Source: CAZFAT01 sp964517075 (GTDB taxonomy: Bacteria > Acidobacteriota > Vicinamibacteria > Vicinamibacterales > SCN-69-37). From it: a DNA stretch of 48,643 nt. The position numbers and the translations under genes were made by a program. The notes below the pieces were generated by a model. The model saw only the letters and a list, made by a program, of their open reading frames with translations, made no database searches and was not told where the DNA came from. Below, piece after piece: positions 6,844 through 16,456 of the stretch; position 1 is the first letter of the stretch; every line of letters starts with the position of its first letter. The stretch lies in assembly GCA_964517075.1 (NCBI GenBank), contig CAZFAT010000062.1, forward strand, positions 1-48,643. The letters are read 5' to 3'.

Positions 6844-9762
6844 ATGTCCAAGCCGCGCGTCGTCGTTCTCGCCGTAGTCCTCGGCGTGCTGGTCGCGCAG
6901 GCCGACGGCAGGTCCCAGGGGCTCCTCCGAAACCAGCTCGCCGGCATGGTCGACCAGACGGTCGCCGGCGTCCGATTCCGCACGCAGCCGGGCTTCGTCA
7001 TCGAGCGGGTGACGCCGGCCACCAGGATTGACAGCTACATCGTCATCACGTTCGACAGCCGTGGACGGCTGGTCGTGTCGAAGGAGAACGACACGCCGCG
7101 CATGCTGCTCGACCACGACGGCGACGGCGTCTACGAAGTCGACGCCAGCATCACGGAGCGGGTACGCAACTGCCAGGGCCTGTGGTTCGACGGTCCGACG
7201 CTGTACGGCGCCTGCGCGGAAGCGCCTGCGCCTGCGGCTCCTGGTGCCGCCGTGCCGCAGGGCCGCGGCAACCAGGCCACGGCGCCCGCCGGCATCTTCC
7301 GGATGACCGACACGAACGGCGACGACGTCACCGACACGTTCGAGATGCTGGCGCGGCTGGGGCGGATTCAGGAGCACGGGCCGCACGCCATTCGCCGCGC
7401 GCCCGACGGCGGCGTCATGGTGCTGGTCGGCAACAACGAGACCATCCCGGATGCGGCCCTGGATCTGACGTCGCCGGTCCTGCGGGACCGTGACGGCCAG
7501 TTCCTGCCCCCCCTGCCGGGTCAGGGCGCGAGCCGTCGCGAAGGCGCGCACAGCGCGCTCTTCGCGTGGCACGAAACGACCAGAAGGTTCGCGGTGTTCT
7601 CGGGCGGGAACCGCAACGCGTACGACTTCGCGTTCAACCTCTCGGGCGAGGCGTTTCTGTTCGACAGCGACAACGAAGCGGACATCGGCACGCCGTGGTA
7701 CCGCGAAGTGCGGACGGTCCATCAGATCCCGAATGGCAACTACGGCTACCGCAACAGCTCCGGCAAGTATCCGGCCTACTACCTGGACTCGCTGCCGCCC
7801 GTGCGCGACATCGGACGCGGATCGCCGGTCGGTGTCGAAACCTACTCGAGCTATACGTACCCACGCGAGTACTTCGAGACCCTGTTTGAAGCGGACTGGT
7901 CACGCGGCCGACTGCTCTTCACGACGCTCACGCCGAGTGGCGCGACGTTCCGCGCGAGGCCGGATCCCGCTGAGTTCGTTCATGGCGAACCGCTAAACAT
8001 CACGGACGTGGAAGTCGGGCCGGACGGTCTCCTCTATTTCACGACGGGAGGACGCACCACGGAGGGCGGTGTCTGGCGCGTCCGCTACACGGGACGCACG
8101 CCAGCCCGTCCCGAACCGACGGGCATCCTCGCCGTCGTCAGGCAGCCGCAGCCGTTGTCGAGCTGGGGCTGGCAGGCGATCGAAGACGTGAAGAGGGCGA
8201 TGACCGCCGCGAGCTTCGGCGCGCACCTGGAACGGCTCGCTCGGGACACGTCGGCCGACGGCATGGACCGGGCGCGCGCCGTCTACGAGCTGCAGCGGCA
8301 CGGCCCGGCGCCCTCGACCGCGCTCCTCCGCGCGCTCGTCAGCGACCGTGACGCCGCCGTCCGCGCGGCCGTGATGTACGTCGCTGGCGTTCAGGGCGAG
8401 ACCGCCGCGGCGGACGCGGCCGCCATTGCTGCTGCCGGACTGCGGGATCGCGATCCGGTGGTGAAGCGCCGCGCCGCCGAGGCGCTCGTTGGCCTGGGAC
8501 AGGCGCCGGATCGCCCGAGCCTCGCCCCCGTCGCCGACGTCCTCGCACTCCTGAACCATCCGGACCGGTTCGTCCGCTGGTCCGGACGGATTCTCGTCGA
8601 GCAGACACCGCGCGCGGACTGGACGAATCGCGTGCTGGCGGAGACGAACCCGCTCGGCGCGATCGACGGCATGCTGGCCTGGGTTCGCACGGCCGGAGCC
8701 GAGAGCCTCGATCCCGTCCTCGAGACGCAGCTCGCTCTGCTGGCGCGGACCGGCCTGTCAGTGACCAACCGGCTCCGGCTCTACCGCGCGTTCATGTACA
8801 CGACGACTGAGATACCTGGCGGCCTGTCAGCGGTGCATCGCCGCCGGCTCCACGACCTGATCGCGGGCCAGTTCCCGGCGACGGACGAACGGCTGAACCG
8901 CGAGCTTGCACTGATGCTGGCGTATGCCGGACAGACCGACGGCATCGACGAGGTACTCGCGGCGATGCCCGCGGGCAATGACAACCAGCCCCTGCAGCTC
9001 CACTATCTGTACGCACTGCGCACGGTTCGGCAGGGCTGGACGACGGCGCAGAAGACCGCGGTTGCCGATGTGCTCGGCCGGGGCAGCCGCTGGCGCGGCG
9101 GATCCCGGTTCGCGGACTTCCTGGCGGCGATCTACGACCCGCTGGCGGAACTGTACGCCACCGATGCCGAGCGGCAGATCCTGCACGCCCGCGCGCCCGA
9201 CTTCGCGCCGCTCGCGCCGCGCGAGGCCACGACCGTCCCGGCGGGCGGCCGCGGCCGGGCCGGCAACCCCATCGTGGCGCGCACGCAGGGCCGCGTCCTG
9301 AACAAGGGAGAGATCTTCGACGATGTGATCTACACGCCGCGCACGGAGCGCCCGGCCCCGGAGTCGGGCCGGACGATCTTCCAGGCGCACTGCGCGTCGT
9401 GCCATCGCATGGGCAGCGTCGGGACGGATCACGGCGTGGCAGCCTTGAATCTGACCTCGCTCGCGCCAGCCCTCGAGCGCCGTGCGCTGCTCGAGTCGAT
9501 CATGTTCCCGTCGCGGCGCGTGGGCACGGGCCAGGAGTCAACCGTGGTCGTCGCCAGCGACGGGCGGACCAGCACCGGCCTGGTCATCCGGGACGACGCC
9601 GGCGCGGTCACCCTGCTCACGGCTGACGGCACGACGGTCGACATCACGAAGCCGGTCCGTTCCCGGCGCCGGGTCGGGACGACGATCATGACCGACGCCC
9701 TCACAGATGCGATGACCCAGGCGGACCTGTCGGCCTTGCTGGCCTTCCTGCGGGCGCAATGA
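6844..9762 (+). CDS. PVC-type heme-binding dehydrogenase: beta-propeller, HEAT repeats, cytochrome c domain
   Basis: A 972-residue protein with an N-terminal signal-like hydrophobic segment (VVVLAVVLGVLVAQA). Residues about 40-420 form an L-sorbosone/glucose-dehydrogenase-like propeller (RLVVSKEND, GDGVYEVD, GNRNAYDFAFN, GNYGYRNSSGKYP, DVEVGPDGLLYFTTGG). Alpha-helical repeats follow (about 440-780). The C-terminus carries a single heme site CASCH at residues 850-854 in the 'ARAxFQAHCASCH' style context of Planctomycetes/Verrucomicrobia heme proteins. It should oxidise a sugar or aldehyde in the periplasm and pass electrons to a cytochrome chain. A Pro/Ala insertion (APAPAAPGAAVPQ) lies near residue 127. 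It is 11 bp from lutC. No second heme is visible. Confidence 0.88.
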   Translation: MSKPRVVVLAVVLGVLVAQADGRSQGLLRNQLAGMVDQTVAGVRFRTQPGFVIERVTPATRIDSYIVITFDSRGRLVVSKENDTPRMLLDHDGDGVYEVDASITERVRNCQGLWFDGPTLYGACAEAPAPAAPGAAVPQGRGNQATAPAGIFRMTDTNGDDVTDTFEMLARLGRIQEHGPHAIRRAPDGGVMVLVGNNETIPDAALDLTSPVLRDRDGQFLPPLPGQGASRREGAHSALFAWHETTRRFAVFSGGNRNAYDFAFNLSGEAFLFDSDNEADIGTPWYREVRTVHQIPNGNYGYRNSSGKYPAYYLDSLPPVRDIGRGSPVGVETYSSYTYPREYFETLFEADWSRGRLLFTTLTPSGATFRARPDPAEFVHGEPLNITDVEVGPDGLLYFTTGGRTTEGGVWRVRYTGRTPARPEPTGILAVVRQPQPLSSWGWQAIEDVKRAMTAASFGAHLERLARDTSADGMDRARAVYELQRHGPAPSTALLRALVSDRDAAVRAAVMYVAGVQGETAAADAAAIAAAGLRDRDPVVKRRAAEALVGLGQAPDRPSLAPVADVLALLNHPDRFVRWSGRILVEQTPRADWTNRVLAETNPLGAIDGMLAWVRTAGAESLDPVLETQLALLARTGLSVTNRLRLYRAFMYTTTEIPGGLSAVHRRRLHDLIAGQFPATDERLNRELALMLAYAGQTDGIDEVLAAMPAGNDNQPLQLHYLYALRTVRQGWTTAQKTAVADVLGRGSRWRGGSRFADFLAAIYDPLAELYATDAERQILHARAPDFAPLAPREATTVPAGGRGRAGNPIVARTQGRVLNKGEIFDDVIYTPRTERPAPESGRTIFQAHCASCHRMGSVGTDHGVAALNLTSLAPALERRALLESIMFPSRRVGTGQESTVVVASDGRTSTGLVIRDDAGAVTLLTADGTTVDITKPVRSRRRVGTTIMTDALTDAMTQADLSALLAFLRAQ

Positions 9763-9798
9763 CCAGGCGGCCGGCCGGGCCGCGCCCCCTTGGCCAGG

Positions 9799-9815
9799 CC
9801 CCGGCGGCGCCGGGG
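9799..9815. terminator. GC hairpin downstream of the dehydrogenase gene
   Basis: CCCCGGCG and CGCCGGGG form an 8-bp inverted repeat 36 bp after the stop at 9762 and just before a TATAAT box. There is no T-tract, so this is at best a weak or Rho-assisted 3' end. Confidence 0.35.
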
Positions 9816-9817
9816 GC

Positions 9818-9823
9818 TATAAT
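9818..9823 (+). promoter_or_regulatory. -10 box (TATAAT) of the cysO-moeZ leader
   Basis: A perfect TATAAT in a very GC-rich setting. No matching -35 hexamer is visible 16-18 bp upstream. Transcription should start about 7 bp downstream, which is where the GTG of the short ORF lies (9831). The TATAAT itself overlaps the in-frame ATGATG at 9822-9827. Confidence 0.65.
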
Positions 9824-9830
9824 GATGGAC

Positions 9831-9911
9831 GTGACTGACCGCTCTGACCTCCGCTGTTGTCGGTGCTTCACGGGCCGCCATCGGAGGCACGCGTCTACGA
9901 GCCAGGGTTAG
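9831..9911 (+). CDS. Predicted cysteine-sensing leader peptide (26 codons, probably leaderless GTG)
   Basis: The reading frame encodes M-T-D-R-S-D-L-R-C-C-R-C-F-T-G and eleven more residues, then TAG at 9909. Cys codons occupy positions 9, 10 and 12 (TGT TGT CGG TGC at 9855-9866). The GTG begins 8 bp after the -10 box, so the predicted transcript would start at or next to the start codon; two in-frame ATGs at 9822 and 9825 would lie upstream of the start site. An intrinsic terminator follows 23 bp after the stop, and the next gene is a CysO-like sulfur carrier fusion. Short leaderless polycysteine ORFs act as cysteine-responsive attenuators in mycobacteria. Here the same role is inferred from layout, since no expression evidence is available. 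Confidence 0.6.
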   Translation: MTDRSDLRCCRCFTGRHRRHASTSQG

Positions 9912-9933
9912 TCGCAGGCCGCAGGTGCTTTCC

Positions 9934-9973
9934 GGGCCCGGAACGGCTGTTCGTTCCGGGCTCTTTTCTTTTC
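9934..9973 (+). terminator. Intrinsic terminator / attenuator ahead of cysO-moeZ
   Basis: A 12-bp stem pairs GGGCCCGGAACG (9934-9945) with CGTTCCGGGCTC (9952-9963), with one G-U pair and a 6-nt loop GCTGTT. It is followed by TTTTCTTTT. It lies between the short Cys-rich ORF and the ATG at 9991, so it can only regulate the gene downstream. CGGGCC at 9871-9876, just after the Cys codons, is complementary to GGCCCG at 9935-9940 and could help form an alternative structure. Confidence 0.8.
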
Positions 9974-9990
9974 CGTCCAGGGACATCGAC

Positions 9991-11450
<1,460 letters not shown>

Positions 11451-11454
<4 letters not shown>

Positions 11455-12608
11455 CCTCCGTCTCCTTTCGTCGTCCGCGCCGGGTACGACCCGAAGATCT
11501 TCAGTGACAACGTCAGGCCGCTGATCTCGTCGAGCGCCCGCTGAACGTTGGGGTCGGTGACGTTGCCCTCGAAATCCACGTAGAACAGGTACTCGAACGG
11601 CCGGCCGGGGCGTGGTCGCGATTCCAGCTTCGTCAGGTTGAGGCCGTGCCCGGCGAGCACGTTCAGGCACGCCAGCAGCGCGCCGCGCTCGTGCGGCGTC
11701 ACGAACATCACCGACGTCTTGCAGGGAACGCGCGCGTCCCAGGGCTCGACCTCGCGCGCAATCACCAGGAACCGGGTGTAGTTCTCGCGGTGGTTCGCGA
11801 TGTCGCGCCGCAGCACGTGCAGGCCGTGCAGCGCGGCGGCCTCGGCGCTCGCAATCGACGCGTGCGTCGGGTTGTTCTCCGCCTTGACCCGCTCGACGCT
11901 CATCGCCGTGTCGGTGAAGGACTCGATCGTGCAATGGGGCAGCGAGGCCAGAAACGCGGTGCACTGCGAGAGCGCCTGCGGGTGCGAGTAGATCTTGCGC
12001 AGATCCTCGAGCGGTACGTCCGCCACGCCGACGAGGCACATCTCGATGCGCAGGACCTCCTCACCGACAATCGCCAGATCGGTGTGCGACAGCGCGTCGT
12101 AGGCGTCGTGCACCGAACCCGACGTCGTGTTCTCGATCGGCAGCATCGCGTAGTCGGCCGCGCCGGCGCGAACCTCCTCGAGAATCCCCCGGAACGTCGG
12201 CAGGCCCCGGTAGGTGACCGGCCCCTGCCGCGGCGCGAAGAACCGCCGCCCGGCGATATGGCTGAACGCGCCCTCCGATCCCTGGAAGACCACCGTGATG
12301 GGGCGATGACCGTCGCCGCCGCGCACGTTCATGCCGAGGTGGGCCTCCTGGGTCCGGACGGAGAAATCGACAATCTCCCGGAAGATGCGGACGACGAAGA
12401 GCTCGTCGAGTCCCAGGGCACGGGCCCGCTCAGCCAGCCGCGCCACCTGGCGCGACTCGCGCAGCACGTCGCGCAGCGGCACGTTCGTCCGCGATTTGAC
12501 GGCCGCCACCCGCTCGACCGCCTTCGATCGGCGCGCGAGCAGGTCCACGAGCTCGCCATCGATCTGGTCGAGTTCCTGTCGCAGGGTTTCGAGCCGGTCG
12601 CCGTCCAT
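11451..12608 (-). CDS. pheA: Bifunctional chorismate mutase / prephenate dehydratase
   Basis: A 385-residue P-protein with three domains in the usual order. The N-terminal AroQ-type chorismate mutase (about 1-90) has LRQELDQIDGELVDLLARR, quoted in part, with the conserved Arg/Asp pattern. The prephenate dehydratase domain (about 105-285) has VVFQGSEGAFSH, LPIENTTSGSV and NYTRFLVIA. The ACT domain (about 295-375) has HERGALLACL and KLESRP, the GALV and ESRP motifs that bind phenylalanine, so feedback inhibition is expected. It makes phenylpyruvate from chorismate. A GGAGAGG lies 7 bp before the ATG. It is divergent from ilvD across an AT-rich 231-bp region and convergent with the CysO-MoeZ gene, with the two stops overlapping. 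Confidence 0.93.
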
Positions 12609-12732
12609 GCGTATCCTCTCCGGCCGGCGGGACCACCGCGATCCTGCCGCCGACCCCCGCCACCCGGGCGGGAGGCATCAACATAGCGCGCCCCGGCGGG
12701 TTCGGCCAGCGTGGCGCCGCTCAGCCAATCCA

Positions 12733-12781
12733 TTGACGATAAACATTAGTGATTCAGATTTAAACATTATTCGATTGTCAA
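12733..12781. promoter_or_regulatory. Candidate operator: 9-bp direct repeats between pheA and ilvD
   Basis: TAAACATTA occurs at 12740-12748 and again at 12761-12769, 21 bp apart, i.e. about two helical turns. The pair is flanked by TTGAC (12733-12737) and GTCAA (12777-12781) in inverted sense. The block is far more AT-rich than its surroundings. This looks like a site for a dimeric or tetrameric regulator acting on both divergent genes; the regulator is not identifiable. Confidence 0.45.
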
Positions 12782-12816
12782 ATAGCAGGCCCGACCGATA
12801 TAAGTGTCAGGTCGGG
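12775..12816 (+). promoter_or_regulatory. Promoter of the ilvD operon with inverted repeat around the -10
   Basis: TTGTCA (12775-12780) and TATAAG (12799-12804) are 18 bp apart and each match the sigma-70 consensus at five of six bases. CCCGACC (12790-12796) and GGTCGGG (12810-12816) form a 7-bp inverted repeat centred on the -10 box, a likely operator. The transcript would start near 12811, giving a leader of about 30 nt before the ATG at 12840, too short for a leader-peptide attenuator. Confidence 0.6.
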
Positions 12817-12839
12817 TGGCTGAGGAACACCCCGGAAGC

Positions 12840-14531
12840 ATGAGCGAACGACAACCTACTCCGCCGGCCCGAGGCTCGAACCGGTCCCGGCTGGTCGAGG
12901 GACCCCAGCGGGCGCCGGCGCGTGCCATGCTCAAGGCCGTCGGCTATACCGACCGGGATCTCGAGCGCCCCCTCATCGGCGTGGCGAACACCTGGATCGA
13001 GATCGGCCCTTGCAATTACCACCTCCGCGAGCTCGCCGGTCCCGTGCGTGAAGGCATCCGCGCGGCCGGGGGCACTCCCATGGAGTTCAACACGGTCTCG
13101 ATTTCCGACGGGATCACGATGGGCACCTCGGGCATGCGGATGTCGCTGGTCAGCCGCGAGCTGATTGCGGACTCCATCGAGATGGTCGTGGACGGCAACC
13201 AGCTCGACGGCGTCATTGCGCTCGTGGGGTGCGACAAGACCATTCCGGGGGCGGTCATGGCGCTGGCCCGCATCAACGTCCCGGGCCTCGTGCTGTACGG
13301 CGGGTCCATTGCGCCGGGCCGGTTCGCCGGGCACGACGTGACGATTCAGGACGTGTTCGAGGCGGTGGGCGCGCACGCGGCGGGCCGCATGACCGGCGTG
13401 GAGCTCACCGCGCTCGAGAATGTCGCGTGTCCGGGCGCCGGGGCGTGCGGCGGGCAGTTCACCGCCAACACGATGTCTGGTGTCTGCGAGTTCCTGGGCA
13501 TCTCGGCCATGGGCAGCAATAACGTGCCCGCGCGTGACGGCGCCAAGGCCGGCATCGCGCGCGCGGCCGGCGCCCTCGTCGTGGACCTCGTGAAGCGTGG
13601 GGTCAGACCGCGGCAGATCCTGACGCCGGCCGCATTCGAGAACGCCATCGCGTCGGTCGCGGCCACGGGCGGCTCGACGAATGCCGTCCTGCACCTGCTG
13701 GCCATCGCCCGCGAGGCGGGCGTCGCGCTGGACCTCGGCCTCTTCGATCGCATCAGCGCGTCGGTGCCCTGGCTGGCCGACCTCAAGCCCGCCGGCCGGT
13801 TCGTCGCGACGGACCTGTATCGCGCCGGCGGTACGGCTCTCGTCGCGCGGCGGCTCGCGGAGCACGGCATGCTGAACACGGACGCGGTCACCGTGACCGG
13901 AAAGACGATCGGCGAGGAAGCCGCGGCGGCCACGGAAGCCGCCGGGCAGCAGGTCGTCCGCCCGCTCGCCTCGCCCCTCTCGCCGACCGGGGGGCTGGTC
14001 ATCCTGCGCGGCAGCCTGGCGCCTGACGGCTGCGTCCTGAAGGTGGCCGGCCACACGCGGCACAGCCATCGCGGCCCGGCCCGGGTCTTCGACGGCGAGG
14101 AGGCTACGTTCGCGGCCGTTCAGACGGGACAGATCGTTCCGGGCGACGTCATCGTCATTCGCTACGAAGGCCCGCGGGGCGGCCCGGGCATGCGCGAAAT
14201 GCTCGGGGTCACGGGCGCCATCGTCGGCGCCGGCCTGGGCGAATCGGTCGCGCTCGTCACCGACGGCCGCTTCTCGGGCGCCACGCACGGGTTCATGGTC
14301 GGACATGTCGCGCCGGAAGCCGCCTCGGGCGGCCCGATCGCCGTCGTGCGGAATGGCGACATCGTGTCGATCGACGTCGAGGCGCGCCGGATTGATCTCG
14401 AGGTGCCCGCGGCCGAGCTGGCGTCGCGGCTGAAGGCCTGGTCGGCGCCCCCGCCGCGCGCGACCGGCGGTGTGCTCCCGAAGTACGCGAAGCTCGTGTC
14501 GTCGGCCTCCGAGGGGGCGGTTACGGGATAA
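12840..14531 (+). CDS. ilvD: Dihydroxy-acid dehydratase
   Basis: A 563-residue IlvD/Edd-family enzyme, the right length. It has NTWIEIGPCNYHL, VGCDKTIPGAVMAL and CPGAGACGGQFTANTM, which provide the three iron-sulfur ligands, and SISDGITMG. The C-terminal half has TDGRFSGATHGFMVGH, the conserved catalytic serine region. It converts 2,3-dihydroxy-isovalerate and -methylvalerate to the keto acids of valine and isoleucine. I use the ATG at 12840; the frame is open back to a GTG at 12804, which overlaps the -10 box and so is unlikely. A weak GGAA lies before the start. It opens the ilvD-ilvB-ilvN-ilvC-serA run. Confidence 0.94.
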   Translation: MSERQPTPPARGSNRSRLVEGPQRAPARAMLKAVGYTDRDLERPLIGVANTWIEIGPCNYHLRELAGPVREGIRAAGGTPMEFNTVSISDGITMGTSGMRMSLVSRELIADSIEMVVDGNQLDGVIALVGCDKTIPGAVMALARINVPGLVLYGGSIAPGRFAGHDVTIQDVFEAVGAHAAGRMTGVELTALENVACPGAGACGGQFTANTMSGVCEFLGISAMGSNNVPARDGAKAGIARAAGALVVDLVKRGVRPRQILTPAAFENAIASVAATGGSTNAVLHLLAIAREAGVALDLGLFDRISASVPWLADLKPAGRFVATDLYRAGGTALVARRLAEHGMLNTDAVTVTGKTIGEEAAAATEAAGQQVVRPLASPLSPTGGLVILRGSLAPDGCVLKVAGHTRHSHRGPARVFDGEEATFAAVQTGQIVPGDVIVIRYEGPRGGPGMREMLGVTGAIVGAGLGESVALVTDGRFSGATHGFMVGHVAPEAASGGPIAVVRNGDIVSIDVEARRIDLEVPAAELASRLKAWSAPPPRATGGVLPKYAKLVSSASEGAVTG

Positions 14532-14539
14532 GGACGGAC

Positions 14540-14665
14540 ATTGACGATTGGTTGATTGGGAGATTGAGGATTGGATTGACGATTGACTCATTGCCGATCG
14601 ATGCCGGTTTCAATCGTCAATCGCACAAATCCAATCCTCAATCACCGAATCAGCAAATCGTCAAT
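14540..14665. repeat. Word-repeat inverted spacer B (GATTGACGATTG family)
   Basis: A 126-bp AT-rich symmetric block between ilvD and ilvB. Arms 14562-14577 and 14628-14643 are perfect 16-bp inverted copies; 14540-14549 pairs with 14656-14665 around the same centre. An inner pair, 14574-14586 (GATTGACGATTGA) with 14610-14622, is also perfect but centred 4-5 bp away. The unit word is GATTG/ATTGACGATTG on the left and CAATC/CAATCGTCAAT on the right. No T-tract follows, so it is not a classic terminator. The same word appears at 6829 and 26540-26605. Confidence 0.75.
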
Positions 14666-14700
14666 GAACCGTTCTTGACGGTGTCAGTGAGGAGTCATTT

Positions 14701-16410
14701 ATGCGTCTGACAGGTGCGGAAATTCTCTGGGACTGTCTGGTCCGCGAAGGGGTGACCGACGTGTTCGGCTATCCCGGCGGCGCGATTCTCCCGGCCTACG
14801 ACGCGATGCTGAAGTACCCGATCCGCCACGTGCTCGTACGCCACGAGCAGGGCGCGACGCACATGGCCGACGGCTACGCGCGCGCGAGCGGCCGCGTGGG
14901 CGTGGCCGTCGCCACGAGCGGGCCCGGCGCCACCAACATGGTCACCGGCATCGCCACCGCCATGATGGACTCCTCGCCGATCGTCTGCATCACCGGCCAG
15001 GTCGGCAGCCGGCTCATCGGGTCGGACGCGTTCCAGGAGACGGACATCACCGGCATCACGCTGCCGGTGACCAAGCACAACTACCTGGTGACGCGCGCGG
15101 ACGAAGTCGCGTCGCCAGTGCGCGAGGCCTTTCTCGTCGCGAAATCCGGTCGGCCCGGCCCGGTCCTGATCGACATCACCAAGGACGCCCAGCAGTCGTC
15201 GTGCGCCTTCGACTGGGACGCGGCCGCTCCGGACGACAGCGTGAACCGGAAATCGCCACCGATGAACGACGAGAACATGCGGCAGGCCATCGCGCTCATC
15301 GCGTCGGCCCGGCGACCGCTGATTCTGGCCGGCCACGGCATCCTCCTCGCCAACGCCACCGAGGATCTGCGCGCGTTCGTGACCGCGACCGGGATTCCGG
15401 TCGCGGTCACCCTCCTCGGCATCGGCTGTCTGCCCGCCTCGCATCCACTGAATCTGGGCATGATGGGCATGCACGGCGAGGCCTGGGTGAACACCGCCAT
15501 CCAGGAGGCCGACCTGCTCATCGCGCTCGGCATGCGCTTCGACGATCGGGTGACCGGCAACCTGAAGACCTACGCGCAGGAAGCCCGCAAGATTCACGTG
15601 GACATCGACCCGGCCGAGATCGGCAAGAACGTCCCGACCGACGTCGGCATCGTCGCCGACGTCCGCGACGCCCTGCGGGCGTGGGGGCCGGCGCTCGAGC
15701 GGCTGGACGTGTCCGACTGGGTGGCCCGCATCGACGCGTTGAAGGGCGATTCGGCCGTGCGCGATATCCAGAACCTGCCCGATGACGGACATCTGTACGC
15801 GGCCCACGTGATCAACGACCTCTGGCGCGCGACGCACGGTCAGGCCGTGGTCGTGACCGACGTCGGCCAGCATCAGATGTGGGAAGCGCAGTACTACCAC
15901 CACGAGCTGCCGCGAACGCTGATTACGTCGGGCGGGCTCGGCACGATGGGCTTCGCGCTTCCGGCCGCCATCGGCGCCAAGATGGCCTGCCCCGATGCCG
16001 AGGTCTGGGCGATTGTCGGCGACGGCGGTTTCCAGATGACGATGTGCGAGCTGGCGACGATTCAGCAGGAGCGGCTGAAGGTCAATATCGCGATCATCAA
16101 CAACGGCTATCTCGGCATGGTGCGCCAGTGGCAGGAGTTCTTCTACGAGCGCCGCTACGCCGCCACGCCGCTCTTGAGCCCCGACTTCGTCAAACTCGCG
16201 GGGGCCTACGGCATCGAGTCGTGCGGCGTGACCTCGCGCAAGGACGTGATCCCGGCCGTCGAGTCGGCGCGCGCCCACACCGGCGCGGTGCTGCTGGACT
16301 TCAAGGTCGAGCAGGAAGACTCGGTGTTCCCGATGGTGCCGGCCGGCGCGGATCTCCACAAGATGATCCGTCGCCCGACGCCGCTCGCGGAGACGGGCGC
16401 GGACCGGTAG
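14701..16410 (+). CDS. ilvB: Acetolactate synthase, large (catalytic) subunit
   Basis: A 569-residue thiamine-diphosphate enzyme. It has the N-terminal VFGYPGGAILPAYDA and catalytic E49 in HEQGATHMADGYA, then SGPGATNMVTGIATA, the FAD/central domain, and the C-terminal ThDP-Mg motif from IVGDGGFQM to NNGYLGMVRQWQEFFY. It condenses two pyruvates, or pyruvate with 2-ketobutyrate, in the first common step of branched-chain amino-acid synthesis. The ATG at 14701 is preceded by GAGGAG. It is separated from ilvD by the word-repeat hairpin at 14540-14665 and is followed by its regulatory subunit 46 bp downstream. Confidence 0.95.
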   Translation: MRLTGAEILWDCLVREGVTDVFGYPGGAILPAYDAMLKYPIRHVLVRHEQGATHMADGYARASGRVGVAVATSGPGATNMVTGIATAMMDSSPIVCITGQVGSRLIGSDAFQETDITGITLPVTKHNYLVTRADEVASPVREAFLVAKSGRPGPVLIDITKDAQQSSCAFDWDAAAPDDSVNRKSPPMNDENMRQAIALIASARRPLILAGHGILLANATEDLRAFVTATGIPVAVTLLGIGCLPASHPLNLGMMGMHGEAWVNTAIQEADLLIALGMRFDDRVTGNLKTYAQEARKIHVDIDPAEIGKNVPTDVGIVADVRDALRAWGPALERLDVSDWVARIDALKGDSAVRDIQNLPDDGHLYAAHVINDLWRATHGQAVVVTDVGQHQMWEAQYYHHELPRTLITSGGLGTMGFALPAAIGAKMACPDAEVWAIVGDGGFQMTMCELATIQQERLKVNIAIINNGYLGMVRQWQEFFYERRYAATPLLSPDFVKLAGAYGIESCGVTSRKDVIPAVESARAHTGAVLLDFKVEQEDSVFPMVPAGADLHKMIRRPTPLAETGADR

Positions 16411-16456
16411 TGACGTCGTTGCCGGGAACAGCAGAGCAACGTTTCAGGAGACCGAG

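Noticed and set aside
9824..9975. A metabolite-binding riboswitch upstream of cysO-moeZ
   Set aside because: I could not match the conserved cores of SAM, SAH, THF, TPP or T-box leaders. The short Cys ORF explains the leader better.
12640..12760. Possible Phe-type leader peptide upstream of pheA on the minus strand (short ORF beginning M-F-I-V-N-G)
   Set aside because: It has a single Phe codon, no terminator follows, and no ribosome site precedes it. It does not look like an attenuator.
14540..14665. Ordinary Rho-independent terminator of ilvD
   Set aside because: There is a long stem but no GC-rich core and no T-tract, and the structure has two centres.
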